From Trichoplax sp. H2 (Eukaryota > Placozoa > Uniplacotomia > Trichoplacea): DNA of 64,000 nt. Numbering within the stretch: the first letter of the stretch is position 1; each line of letters starts with the position of its first letter. The DNA lies in NCBI GenBank assembly GCA_003344405.1, contig NOWV01000007.1, positions 310,001 to 374,000 of the forward strand, in the 5' to 3' direction. The position numbers were made by a program, and so were the translations under genes. The notes under the pieces were generated by a model. The model was not told the origin of the DNA. It did no database searches and saw only the letters and a list, made by a program, of their open reading frames with translations. Below are positions 48,010-62,700 of the stretch, in pieces.

Positions 48010-49182
48010 GATTCTACCATATCCTGCATTCTATTCATCCAACAAAATAAGCCAATTGTAAACGTTGCAATAAGATGCATCTATTTCTAATGGATGAAGA
48101 TCATGCAACAATAATTTTACCACTTTGAACTATGTATCTGGTTAAGACGCGTAACCTATGAAGCTAAAATTTAATGGATATACTGTAATTTACAAGTTTT
48201 CGTTCTATTCGCCGTATCCGGCCGGTATGTGGCACATACTTGTGTTTATGGAGCAAAAAGGAGTATTGATATTACCTGGGACAATGTAAATTCCCGATTA
48301 ACAGTTCCTGAATACCAGTTATACTTGCAATTATACAACCTTACATACCCTTGATGTCTATTTCAAGTAATTTATTTTGTCTAGCTTTGTCTTTAAGAAA
48401 TAAAGATGTAAATGTAAGAACTGTTATAATTACAGTACGTACTCGTATAGTATATGCAACGGTATATCTAAATCATTGTTCACTGTACCAATAGAATTTG
48501 TAAACCGAATTGATATTGTATAATGCATAAGATTTACTTGCATCTAGATTCATTTCCCATCTATTTGTAACAATGAATTGATATTTCTTAGTGTAAATGA
48601 AAATTTTCGGACAATCTAGTAAATGTTTAATGCACTTTGTGACCTTTGAGTTAAACTATTTTCATATCGACATTATTGACCATATCACTGACTCGAAAAT
48701 TTTTTCAGAGCAGCTTCATGTCGGCAACAAATCATTAGGCTGTAATCTTAATATTCGAATTATAACATGAATTACAAATACTGTAACAACATTTTTACTG
48801 AAATAAATAGAATTATCGACCAGTATCTATGGTTGTTAACATTAATTATGCCTTTGAGAGAAATAAAACATGTAAGTTGTTAAGTATTCATTATTTCTTG
48901 TCTTTCTTTAATACATATATACTGTATATTCATCTGATGACATACTATGTAGTTACATAATATTAGCATGCCTACTTATACGAAATATCCTTCCATAGTA
49001 GACTATAACACCATTCTATAATATATTATTATGCTCGTACAGTTAGTAGTTTGATCAAGCTGCGAAGAATAGGATCCTTCTACATAGTACCTGATCATGT
49101 ATATTCATTGTTAATCGGAGGATACGAAACCCGAATCACTAGAATCATGTCCCCACGAAAGATACTTGCGTATTATAGCTTT
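48010..49182. other. Intergenic stretch between convergent LAMTOR4 and TMEM126
   Basis: About 1.2 kb, AT-rich. AATAAA at about 48399 could serve LAMTOR4. Nothing else is supported. Confidence 0.5.
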
Positions 49183-49617
49183 TTAAGCAAGATATCTACC
49201 TTTCCATTTGCGATCAGCATAGAAACCACCAATCGCAACCTGCAATGTACTACATCCTATAACAAATCCTAATAACGGATTTACTTTTATAGGCTGAGTA
49301 AGTAATTTCAAGATCGCACTTCTATTTGAGCTAGTAAATAGCCACAGCAATGACGGGATAACACTACCACTAACGATCGTAGTAGCAGATCCACGCACCA
49401 AAGCACAAGCAGGGCAGAATAATTGACCTTGCTCAATAGGTACATCAACCAACTTAATCCAGCACCAACGACTAATACCCCAAGTAGCAAATCCAGAGCA
49501 AAGTATTACTGCTCCTTTGGCAACTGGAACGCCGCTAATATTCTTCATAACATAAACTCCGGTGTATAAAGTGCTTACAATACCATTTAAAGCTGCAATT
49601 TTGTCGCCAGTATTCAT
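49183..49617 (-). CDS. TMEM126: TMEM126-family mitochondrial inner-membrane protein
   Basis: A single-exon frame of 144 codons. Hydrophobic segments near residues 10-26, 33-49, 80-97 and 112-130 fit a four-pass membrane protein. The block IEQGQLFCPACALVRGSATTI matches the conserved human TMEM126A/B motif NTGDLDCETCTITRSGLTGL, including the paired cysteines, and is followed by a hydrophobic segment VSGSVIPSLLWLF. Family members act in the assembly of respiratory complex I (ND4 module/MCIA; family knowledge). The protein is shorter than human TMEM126A (195), mainly at the N-terminus. An extra 5' exon is possible but not seen, so the ATG at 49617 is used. A TACAGTA lies about 170 bp upstream. 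The family call rests on motif similarity and hydropathy. Confidence 0.8.
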   Translation of the reverse strand: MNTGDKIAALNGIVSTLYTGVYVMKNISGVPVAKGAVILCSGFATWGISRWCWIKLVDVPIEQGQLFCPACALVRGSATTIVSGSVIPSLLWLFTSSNRSAILKLLTQPIKVNPLLGFVIGCSTLQVAIGGFYADRKWKGRYLA

Positions 49618-52600
49618 TTTATCTCATCGGATTTTGGACCAAAACCATAGGAACCCAAATCTATAAAGCAGAAAAGTCTACGTATGAAACAAAGCTCAAC
49701 CTACGCAACACAGTGCAATCATAGATAGCTAAAAGGAAATCAAGATAATGTAAAAGTAATACTGGCTATTTTTGGCAATATTACAAATCTACAGTAGCTT
49801 GTAAGCGTGATAGCCTTAACCAAAGCCTACTAGATACTTTACCAAAAGCGTCAAGTGGTCTATGCCTTTAACCTTCGAAACTGCTCATACGTATACATTG
49901 AACAATACGTGTAATTTGTAACTTTGCTATGTATGTTAAAGTTAACTGAAGGGTGGAAAAATAGAAGAAAATGAATTACCACATTTTACAGACACATTCC
50001 ACTATAAAATAAATAAATTAACGATGCTATGCTGGTAAAGAATATCGTATAGTACTATACATTGCATGCGGCAATGACGAAAATTTACTCCATTTGCTTC
50101 TATCGTTATTTCCACCATGAGATAGAAGGGATCTTTTAACCACTACGATTGCCACAGCGAATCAACACAATACGACTGTGTAAAACAAAATCTATAGCAT
50201 TACACTATATACCAACTGTAACTGCTCCATTTCTTTATCTTACTTTACAGTAATTTGGTGGTGGAGAACTGTGATAGACTGTTATTCGTGCGCATCTTTC
50301 AACATTTCTATTCTAAGGAGTAGCGTTGGATTTCATTTTAATTTTCTGCAAATTCGTTACCTTATTACTCTTGCATTGATATAGAAAGAGTTAATACATC
50401 ATCAGAGCCATCAACCATCATAGAACTAATCATCATTCGTGATGCCTTGAAAGACTATCGTTGCCTAACAGCTTTGCCAAATCATCCAGATCTACTGTAC
50501 ACAAGTAAATGAGCTCAAGGCTCAATGGAGTCCCAGCAATATTGCAGAGTGTCGACTATCGAGTACAGTTGAAAATGAAGTTTAGTCCAGTAGTGATATG
50601 GCCTGCAATGGCCTGCAATCACTATTAGTACAGTACTGCATAGTGCATCCTGTAACAACAACTACTGTAAACTGCATTGTACAGCGTACAGACTACAGTA
50701 TCGTGTACACTAGATGGCGAGCCTTTAGGCAAAATAGTACAATTTTGTCTGGTAAAACTATAGGTAAAACTACTATCCAGGACGTCCATTCGTCATCACC
50801 TACTAGTTACTATCTTCTATAGTTCTATAAATTTAACAGAAATAAAATTAGCTGCTAACTGATCTATGAGATAATTTCATGAACTCTTTCGTTAACTGCA
50901 TATGTAATAAGATTGCATTAAGGCAAATGACTACCATTTCTCTATGCATGCGCGTAAAATTGATTAATTGGATACCTTCGCATGTTTATGCTATACAGTA
51001 GCTGGGTGCCATTAGACACATTCAATTGTTAGGAATAAGATCATCCTATTTATTTAATCCTTGATTCTATATATTTTTATATATCATTCAGCAAATTATG
51101 TCACACTATTAACACTCACACCATATTGCACAGTACGTAGATTCGAAACCTGAATTTAAAATAGCTGATACTCATGGAATCCTTGCTTATAATATTAAGC
51201 AATAAACTGTGGTGTATAAGTTAGTTTTGATTTAACTTTAACATGTACTGTATACTCGTATATGCGTAAAACACAGTTACTTCAGAGACAGTATATTTCA
51301 AATTATTATACGCAAACAATCAATAAATTTTACAAAGCTCTCCTTTATGCTTAGATTGACTTATAAATGTTTATGATCTTAATTAAATAATGGTCTCCAA
51401 TGAGCTATTACTGATACATTATATAGTAAACAAAGTAAAATGAACAGCACCTTCGATTGATTAATGATCAACGAGGCAATCATAAACGAATTCGACCAAA
51501 ACATTCCTTTATAAAATAGTCCAAAGTTCATATTATTATTTCTAGTATGAGTGCAATTACAGAATCCATGAAACTTTGTAGCGAAACACCACTATTAAAT
51601 ATACGGTCATATATCATGTAAGAAAGGAAGGATTTACAGAAAGTATATACTTCGATTAGAGGCGTGCTTACTACTTCAATATAAATGCAGTGCATAAGAA
51701 TCCTCAAGTTTAACACCTGGTAGTCATGTTTACGCAAATAATATTACTATAAAAGTGTAACTGTAATAAATCCGAACGTAGAACAGTATAACTTTGAATG
51801 ATAAAACGTCAATAAAATCCAAGTTAATGCTCATTAAGGTCAAAAATATTAATTAAAATCAGATAATAATTAGCATTAAATAGTTAACCATCATAATAAA
51901 ACAAGAACTTGGGAGCTATCTGCACGACTAATACATGTCAACAATTATACTGTGGGTTCCGAAGTATGCGGAAATGATTAAAGTTTACATTATCAAAGAC
52001 AGTGTTGTATTATATCTCTCACAAACTTGAGTTTTAGATTGCGTAAAATTTAAATGTACCGTACGATAGAACATTAAATAACGCCACCGTAGGAATGTAG
52101 TTAATAACTTATTGACATTCTATAATAATAAGGGCAATGTCATACTTCTTAAGCTTAAAATACGTATAATAATAAACATTAAAGATCTTACTTTTATGTA
52201 AATTGCACGTACCCTGCTACGTACAACTAACAATCGACACAGAGCATCTTTGTGTGAAATACCAATTTAAATTTATATTGATATTATTTCACTAAACATG
52301 ATAGTACTCTGAGAATGATATAAATATACAATTATACATGTACCTATAAAATATATCACGCCATTATAGCTTCAAACTGTAAAAAGCCATACTATATCGC
52401 ATAAAAATATAAACAAATATGTATCTTTCTCAAGCTCTCATTTATATAAGATCAATATAGCTCTAGAATAAGTTTCTAAATATAGATAGTTTTATACACC
52501 ACCAATGAAAATAAATACTCAAATCTATCGTATGCAAAGTAAGCAATAACCTAATCCCATTTTGCACCCGACACTCGTTTATGGAACTTTAAATAACGTA

Positions 52601-53799
52601 GATTTTCTCTTCATAATGGAAGAAAATCTCCTTTTAAACGAAGATACAAGGCGATATTGTAATCAAACCTTGTTCTCGTTAGGATTAAATAAAATATCAT
52701 CCCTTGCTCTAGAATCATTACATAAGTAAATCATACTATATGTAAATCTCAAGACTGCAATGAAATCGTCACGTGATGTTCCATGCCGATGAATAATACA
52801 TCATAAGTGAGTAATATCGGTAAGAACATATTTATGGTAGCAAGACAATGACAAGTTAATAAAATATTTCGCAACTGGATGAATTAAATCAAAAGTACAG
52901 CCTCGTCAACGTAACTTCAGAAAGCCATGCCCAGATGTAAATATTGTAGAAAAGTTTAACGCAGCGTGTGGTACGTTCAACAAGAATCTTACCCTGCATT
53001 AAGTAGCAAAACGCCAAATTAAATGCAAACAACGGAGATTCTATAATTGACACTAGAACGGACATAATAATTGAAGGAAATATATAAGTATTTTCTGATT
53101 AGTTATTTATCTTTACGTACTGATAGAAAATGAAAATCTGATTATTGTTATGTCATAATAATGGGTACAGTACTAGCTATTTCAAAAATGAATAGCTTCC
53201 ATGTTTTAATTCCATATCAATATAAATAGATCGATATAACAAGATATGGTGCATAGAACGGTCTAGACATACCCCCAAATTAGCAATGCGCATAGGGATT
53301 ATCATATTATCCTAGAATAAAGTGCCTACCTTAATCTATTGACAGCTAGTACGGCCTCCTGTCATAACAGATAATAACCACACACAAATATATATCTATA
53401 TATATATATATATTATAATATGTACTCATTATAGATGAGCTCAATATTATATGATGAAAATAACATAACATAACAACACAGTGATAGATCATTTATTGTC
53501 TATCATCCAGTGTCTAATATTCTAGACGTGAAGTCCTGACGTTAATAAATATAATAAACATCAATACCCCCAACTGAGTATTCCTTGAATTGTATCTATA
53601 GCAACTTGTACTATAGACTCTAGCCATTTCAGTCATCATGGGGAAAGCGGTCCTACTGTCAATACATTTTCCCAGTGATATTAGTTACTGTAGTTGTATT
53701 TAAGAACACGTTAGGGCGGAATCAATTTTGATTTTATTACTTTACAGCAGGGAATACGGACAGTTCGTAAGAAATCGATTTTATCAATCTTCTTCGAAA
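49618..53799. other. Divergent intergenic region between TMEM126 and the ABC transporter
   Basis: About 4.2 kb, strongly AT-rich. A TGTAC/TACAGTA-rich patch lies at about 50630-50705 and a (TA)n tract at 53389-53420. An AG acceptor at 53750 suggests a 5'-UTR exon of the transporter beginning at 53751. No coding exon is supported. Confidence 0.45.
53389..53420. repeat. (TA)n microsatellite
   Basis: Nearly pure TA dinucleotide run of about 30 bp, interrupted once by C. Similar shorter runs occur in transporter introns near 58495, 61190 and 62200. Confidence 0.85.
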
Positions 53800-56700
53800 A
53801 TGCAGCCAATCAAGATGGATAGATTGTCTGAATGCCGTCAAAGCATACGGACTACAATCGATGATGAAGAAATTTTAATGTGAGTTAAATATATGACATG
53901 TAACAAGAGTTAAAAAGATAGCAAAGTAAATTTTTTATTGCTATACCTGTAACTGAATAGAAACGAATGATAGACCAAGTTTACGTTTTGAATAATTAAT
54001 TTATTCTAGGAAACTATCAGTATAACAAATGTTTTAACGATAATCTTGTTATCGAAGGGGTAATTGTAACATTTTGATTTCCTTCATTAAAATCCGTAAC
54101 TAATTAAGGTCATGAAAAGATGTAATAGTACTGAGCTATTAAAACATCTAAACAATTACATAGCATTCTTGGCTATATCTATCAACAGTAAGATTAACTA
54201 AAGATCATAGTACAACTTCTACACTTCTAGCTATCAAAGCCTATTAACTAACTTAATATAAACATGGCAATGTTCATAATCGGATAATGCTTATAAACTA
54301 ATCTAGGATTTGCGCATCTAATGATTTAGATAATAGTTTCCTTTGGAGATGTTGTTTTTATGTAATTTATTTACGTTCTACGATAGAATCTGACCTATTT
54401 GAGATAAGTATAATACTATAATTTCAACTATTATGTTGCTGATGTGAAAACTGAGCAAAATGTATCAGAGTATCAAATTTAGCTCTTTGAAATAAATCAT
54501 AGTAAGATTCTGCTCTATTTTTTACTCATCTATCGGCAAGTAAATCGGAAGGCAAAATAATTTACTCGTATATTAACTCAATAGGAAATGAATATCATTC
54601 CTAATATCATAAGCAAAGGTCTTTGTTTAGCACATTTTAACTTCCTACTTGTAACAAAATTTATGACTAAGCAGGAGACTCGTGTCGACAGTCATATTTA
54701 CGCGGTAACAGAAGATTTGTGGACAGTATTATATCATTCACTATTACTCTGCTGACCAAGTGATTCTATTCTTTTAAGTAGTATTGATTGAATTTCATCA
54801 ACAAGACAATGCAGAATTGGTATATCCACAAATATTTTTATTAAATCCATTATGCCGCATTTTATACTGTGTAATAGAATCAGCTCGCGTTAGGGTGCGA
54901 AACAACTGAAGTCTATCCATGACTCATCGAAAAAACCTAAACAATGAAACTTAATGGCTAAATTTTACTCATCTACCTTTATATTATAATATGGTTTGCT
55001 TTTAAACCTATTTTTATCATCTATCTAGTAACGCATAAGATCCTATCCTTGCGCAATTATGAAAAGCCTCTTTCCAACTAATTTGCTTTTACTGTATCAT
55101 GTATTAACATTACTATCCCATTATCCAATCTTAGTTCAGTAAGCGACAGCAATACATCAGTTGCACAAACAAAAGGATATAAGAATATTGTTTAGGAATA
55201 TAAATATTGTTTTATTGCTACATAAAATGTCTGATTTAACAAACACTTAAAGAATACGAAGCCGGTAAGCGTAAAGAGTTTTTTATAGGCAGTCAAGGAT
55301 TAATTCTACTTTAGATATACAAAAGCTTTCGTATTAAGACGGTAAAAGAAAAATTACCAAATCTTACAGCCAAGCAACAAGTGCTTAACTAGAGCAAACT
55401 TGTACAGTTTGATACATTCATTTAAAAAATTGCAACCATTTAACTGACCCTACAATGTATGATATTGCACGTATAAAATAATACAAGTTATGGCCCTGGC
55501 TATAAAATGCTTTCTAAGCAATGTCACTATTTTCTGATTGGCACTTATACTATAGTGATCGCCATTGTTTACAAACTTAAAATTTGTACTCGGATAGCTA
55601 TAGTGTATGTGTCTTTTACTTAGTAAATTCCTGCTGGCATCTGAAACATTACAAGCTATAAAACTAGCTGATTTCCCTATATGACAAAATGACTAATCAT
55701 TTTTTAATTTCCAGATAGCGCAGATCCTGATCTAATTTCATAAATAATAATCAATAGTAAACTAATGCTTATGCTTATATTTAAAATGTATTTCTCTCAG
55801 TGCAGTAATTACATTTCGATGCGTTATAATTATTTTCTAATGTATGGTTAACATTTAATCAAAAAGTGAATAATAAAAAGTTTATTAATTATTGTCCCAC
55901 AGCACTATCTCATCAATCTTATGTCTAATTAATATTTTGGTTTGAAATTATTTTACTCTGCTTTGCTCATTAAATGTTGTAAAAAATTTACCTGTTTTAT
56001 TGTCAAAGTATTCATTTCTCTCTATTGATTACTACATTTATTTAGAACCCGAGTAGCTCCGTACGCCAGGGCTAATTTTTGGCAGTTATTAACTTTATCA
56101 TGGATGACCCCTCTGGTATGGCTGGGCTACAAACGACCTATAGAAATGGAAGATTTAGGACACTTACCAGCTGTTGATTCCTTTGATGCCAATATTAACC
56201 AATTCCAGATATTATGGGATAAAGAGGTAGCAGCACATGGAATCGAAAAGGCTTCTTTGGGTCGAGTTTTATTTCTTCTTGTGCGGAAAAAATTGCTAAA
56301 AACATTTTTGATTTACTGTCTTGTTCTTACCTGCACAGTTTTGGGACCAGTAAGTATTTTAATCAAGATTTTACTAAATAGTTATCTTCATATTTGATGA
56401 TTTACTCATTTACTTTCAGCTACAATCCACTTTATAAAATTTTATTAGATTCATAGAGAAAGGTGTCGATAAATTGATTCTTTGACGTGCAGTCTACTAT
56501 AATCGAGATTGATTAAATTAAGCGAGAATGTCAAATTTAAACACATACTAAATCTAATACCAGTAAGAGCAATAGATATGCTGCATACTCATAAGCTTAT
56601 AAATACAAATACACCTAAGTGATTAACTGACAAAATGGGTTATCAATTGAGCAACGTCTTCTTTACCTCTAATCAACATCTTACCTACTCATAAATTGTA

Positions 56701-59700
56701 GTAGTAGCAACGCTTTGCGATAGATAGTTAACTATTCATTTGTACTTCAGAGAAAACAGCTGCATTCAAATAATCCTTTTAATTCGTAATTGTGATTTAG
56801 CATTCGCATCTTAACGAGAAATCTGTTCAATTTTATTGACCATCATATTATTAAGGTTATTATTCATCGCCTAATTCAATATACCGAAGGCCAAAACAAA
56901 GATGTAGTGGTGGGATCGATATTGGTACGATAGTCTATAGCTTTACTATTATATGTAGTATTTATTTATCTGTCATGATCTAATAGCAATATGACGTATA
57001 GCAATTTTGTGGAATCAATTTTAGCTATTACAGTAGTTATCAACTTTACCTAACTTCGCGGTAATAATTATATTTCATTACTAATTCCAGGTAGTATGCA
57101 TTTTCATCAATGAATCCATTAAGAGCTTAACTTTTGCTTTTACGTGGTATTTATCCGTTCGGGCAGGAGTACAAATTAGGTCGATGGCTTTGGCTTTAAT
57201 ATATAACAAGCTACTAAAGTTAAAGTATACTAGCAAGAGTTCAATAGGCGAAGTAGGAAATAAATTTCTGTGCACGTAGTCATAGCCGGATTTATATCAG
57301 TACATTTTAATTAACCGTTTTGCTCCCCTTCTCTTATGTTAACCACCTTTTTATAACTACTTAGCTCACTAACCTTTATGCCAACGATGCACAAAGAATG
57401 TTTGAAGCCGTTTTATATTTTGCTTTTATATCAGGTAGGGAGATAAACCTAATATTGCTGCCAATAAACTACCATTAGCATAATTGGATAAATTGAATCG
57501 TCTCATTTACGGATAATAAATGTAAAGAAATATGATAATATTTCTTGATTTAATAGGTGCACCAATTATACCACTATGCGCATTAATTTATTTAACAAGC
57601 ATTGTCGGCCCAGCTGCTATTGTTGGCTGTGTAACTTTTGTGTTATTCTATCCAATTCTGGTAATGTTTAGCTACTGTTGACCGATAAAGCAATTTTCTA
57701 TATTATCTATTGTACTTAGAATCTATCGTTACAGTCTTTAAGTATTAGCTATGATGTAACTATTATTTTATATTTATTTTATTAGATTGGAGTAGCTCGG
57801 TATATAAGTAAACTAAGGCGATCTACAATCGGTGTAACGGATAAAAGGGTATCAGCAATCTGTTCAGATTTTAATGTCATAAATATCCATTTATAGTACT
57901 GTGCATGTAAATCAAAGAAAGAGAGAAAGCAGACTTAACCTGTTATTTAAAAAATTTTTAAACATAAAATATTTCAGTATCGGTACCTCCTAACTTGACT
58001 TTAAAACTAATATTTACATCAGATTCGGTTAATGAACGAGATTTTGACCAATATCAAACTAATCAAGATGAATGTCTGGGAATCTCTACTAATCCAAAGG
58101 GTAAAAGGTATATGCATAAGTAAATACTTTTAAGCATGCTCCTAGCAATGTTTTTAACATACTTAATGTTATCAGTAATACAATGCGGAATTAGTCCAAA
58201 ACCTTTTCTGAACAAACTTTATGCTTTAATCCTAGAAATTTAAGTTCGGTTAAGAATTTAAAAATGTGTTTTAAATGATTATTTTCTAATATCATGTAGA
58301 AGTTAGACAAACAGAAACTGAGAGACTGTCCAAAGCGGCACTAACTCAAAGTCTGAGTATATCAGCAATGCCAATAGTACCGGTCATCGCTAGTATTATC
58401 ACTATTATAACTGCTTTTGGCCTTGGAACAGGCTTAAAATCATCGCAGGTATGACATAGCATACCGCTATGAATTGGAAATTACCACTACTATATATATA
58501 TACATCTTCTACTTTCAATTAATATCTGCAATCTATTGTTCGTTTAAAATCAAAGTCATTAGATAGGATTATAATAAACTACACACAAGTTATAATATTA
58601 TCTCTTTCATATTGCATACTGTACTTAAATTAACAATTTTTCCTGACTAATGCATTTATATAAAATACTGTAATATTGGGTTCTTATTATGTAAAGATGA
58701 CATAGCAATATCAATTTCTAGTTTATAATTCTTATTTTAATTTAAATAATTTAAATAGGCATTTGCAGTAGTCTCTATGTTTAACGCAATGCGATTTACA
58801 ATGACGACTCTACCGACTGGAATGAAAGCGGTTGCTGAAGCAAATATTGCACTAGGTCGAATCAAGGTTATAACTAGCGATGCTTGTTTGATTTCTGTTT
58901 AGAGGCAAAGACAAAATTAGAATAATCGTCTTGTGTTGACTTAAAATATTGTTAGAATCTACTAGTATTGAACGAGTACGAGAAATGCATAGAAAGATCA
59001 GGTGATGATGACACTGCAATACATATTACAGATGGAACATTTGCATGGACTAAGGTAATATTAGGCTTTCCTTTTGGTCTGATATGGTTTTGGTTCATTA
59101 ATGGAATAAATCATTAGTTTAATTATGACACTATTTGAACTTATTGGTCCATACATATATTAATAGACAGAATCTGATAAAAAAGGCAGGCGACGATCTT
59201 CAGTCTGGGGAAGACCCGTAACAGGTAACCTTCACGCGTTGAACTTTTCCGAAAGAATTTTAATTAATTTTAAACAAATTGTGACAAAATCTTGTATTAC
59301 GTCTTTACAGTGCATGATGCAAAAAGACTACCAGTCCTATTCGATATTAATTTAGCAATCAAAAAGGTTAGAACAAGGTCTCAATATTGTGATTATACTA
59401 ACTATTGTAATTTGCAAATAATAAATATATAATTTATCACTAAAAATTGTTATCGATCTAATGATAAATTTGATTCTATAGAATATAATTACCGGTATAT
59501 GTGGCCATACAGGATCAGGAAAATCTTCCTTGATTGCAGCAATCTTAGGAGAGGTTAAATTCAGAAATTTAAATGGCTATATAGTATATGAAATCTAGAT
59601 TAATTCGTACATCATTTTTGTAGATGCATGTTTGCTCTGGTGAATCTCATGTTACAGGCACAATTGGTTACGTTCCGCAACAGGTTCCATTAATTTTAAT

Positions 59701-62700
59701 ATATGCATAACTTTAGCACACTATATAAATGTAATTGTTATAGATTTGAGATAACATCTATCGAGGTGAAATATCATCGATAGTAAATCTTATAGTGGCA
59801 ATTACTTATATACATTTTACAGCCTTGGGTAATGAACGCCACAATAAAGGATAATATACTCTTTGGAGTACCTTTAGACGAGCAAAGGTATAGTATTAAT
59901 CATCTAAAATTTATATTGTGGTATTTTGTATTTGTTTTTTAATTTAATTAGATAGAAGAAATGGTACATTATAGCTTACAGAATAGAATCTAAATATTGA
60001 CTGTGATATCGCCGGTAAAATAAATTGCTAGCATTTACAGTATTAAATTTTGGGGATTTATTACGCTAGGTATGATCAAGTTCTATCTGATTGTTCCCTA
60101 GTCGACGATTTGCGCCTTTTACCTGAAGGAGATGAAACAATAGTAAGTTGGACGCCTTTTATTTAGTTTAGTTTTATATATTCATTAATCTCGATTGATG
60201 ATAAGTTGAGAATTCGACATCTATGAAAGTTAGGAGATCGTGGTGTCAATCTAAGTGGCGGACAAAGGCAAAGAATTAGTTTAGCTAGGGCACTCTATGC
60301 TGATAAAGATATTTATTTGCTAGATGATCCACTGAGTGGTGTAGACTTAGATGTAGGCAATCATATTTTTGCAAGTTGCATTCAGCGATCGATGGCTGGC
60401 AAAACCGTCGTCTTAGTATCACATCAAATGCAGGTATTGAAGAATTCATTCTTATAATCAATTAATTGTAATAACCAATTTAATATTTAGATTCAATAAT
60501 TGTATTTATTATACATGAACTGTCCATAGAGGTAAAGTACAATCATCCAAAATCTAGAATAAGACCTATACGTGTATAAAATGATGGACAAAAATACTGC
60601 CATCATCAGGATTTTTTTATACCAGGATATAGCTAGTTTGAGAGAATTTAAATAATTATTTTTATTGCCAGTACATAAAACAATGCGATCATATCTTAGT
60701 AATGGAAAATGGAATGATAGTTGAACAAGGAAAGGATTCCAATTTATTGGAAAAGCGAGGAGTAAGTTACTTGCGATTAGCCGTTTGCCTCATGTTAATC
60801 ATTAAGATCGATCTTTAACTACTTACAGGCTTACTACGACATGTTAACGCTGTTTGGGACTGATATAGATAAAATAGAGAGGACTGATGAAGTAATTGCT
60901 ACCAAAAAGCCAAGCTATCTAGAAACTGAAAGATTATCATTTAATACAGGACAGACTTTGCGAGCTAATCAAAAGAGAGGTAAAACATAGAGATACGATG
61001 AATCAATAAATTCGTTTGGTTATTAAGCAAAAATTTTATAATCGTTTACCGGTAAAATTAAGAAAGATACCTAATTACTTTTGCTACACTTTTAGGACGG
61101 ACTTTTACTGTCGAATCGAGGTTAAAAGGTCATGTTAGTGCGGCCAGCTATAGAATGTATATTAAGTGCGCTGGAGGTAATGTATGATGTATATATATAT
61201 ATTAGAATAATCTCATAAATTTACTGCAATCAACACATGCTAATATAAAACCTGTGTTTGTCCTGAGCATAAATGTACTTTTAGATATTATTGGTATAAT
61301 AACTTATTCTATTTCTATTGCTTACTTCAGGTTATTTTAAAAGCTTTATCGTCATTATGATGTTTGCCCTATCAATAGGAGCCAAAGTATTTAACGATTA
61401 TTGGCTTTCTGAGTGGATTCGATCTGGATTTACAGTATGCATAACCTTTTTCAATAAAATGATTTAGCAATTGATGACAGTCATAACTGTTATGTCTTAT
61501 ATTTCATGAATAATTTCTATAATGTATAGGTGAATAATACCCTGCAAGAATCAGATAATGAGTTTTCCAATGGTACATCCACAATTACCTTTCAGCAACC
61601 TCTTATGTATCTCCTTGTTTACTGCAGCGCTGCGGTCTTTATGATTATTCTACTCTGTTTCAAAGGATTGACATTTACAAAAGTAACGCACACTTAAAGT
61701 ATTTACACTAGGATCGAATGCATTAAGTGGCAATTTAGTCAATTTTCGATTGTATCTTACTAATAGGCTACACTACGGGCTTCAACAAGGATTCATAATC
61801 AAGTTCTAGAAGCGGTAAATAAGACTTATAGTACTCGTACGTCATAACAATTGCAAGTTCGGTCTAGAATATTTATTAACAATAAGCGTCTACTTTTTCT
61901 TGGCTAATACCCCGATATCGAAATAAAATATTCATTTATTTTTGATCTATAAACTCTTATGCATCTTTGATATCTGTAGATTATGCAATCTTCAATGACA
62001 TTTTTCACAAGTACACCTGGTGGTCGAATCCTGAATAGATTTTCTAGAGATATGGACGATGGTATGATATAACTTCTGTAAAGAAGCCTAAGACATAACG
62101 GAATTTGTTATACTATGTTTAAAACTTTCTATATCTGGATAATGCTGTCATTCTTTCACTAGTGTTCAATATTATTCGATAGGTTATTTTTATTTTTATA
62201 TATATATTATTTATTTACTTACAGTTGACATTCGCTTACCAATGTTCACTGAATTGATACTGCAAAATATATTCCTGATCATCTTCTCCCTTGGCGTCAT
62301 TATTTCTATCTTTCCATGGTTTCTCTTGGCATTAATACCACTCGTAGTTATATTCATCATTATTAATGTGATTTTTAAAGGCAGCCTACGAGAGGTAAAA
62401 CGATTGGATAATAGAAGCCGGTCACCAGTCATTTCTCACCTCTCAGCAACTATAGCGGGTAAACATAGAATATTATTAATTTTACTATCGTAAAATAATT
62501 AGTGAATATATATCCATACTGATTTAAAGATGGCCCTTTTAATATATCAAGGTATAACGACTATTCACGCTTTCGATAAGACAGAAAACTTCTTAGACAG
62601 GTAAAAAGAATACAGTTAAGGTTTAGCTTATGAAATCGTCATTATTAATTTCAGTTAAGATTTTAGCCACACTAATCATATTCAACTTTTTGCTTTGCTT

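Noticed and set aside
50598-50822. Open frame of about 74 codons on the plus strand
   Set aside because: It runs through TGTAC/TACAGTA-rich repetitive sequence, and the peptide composition follows the repeat rather than a protein.
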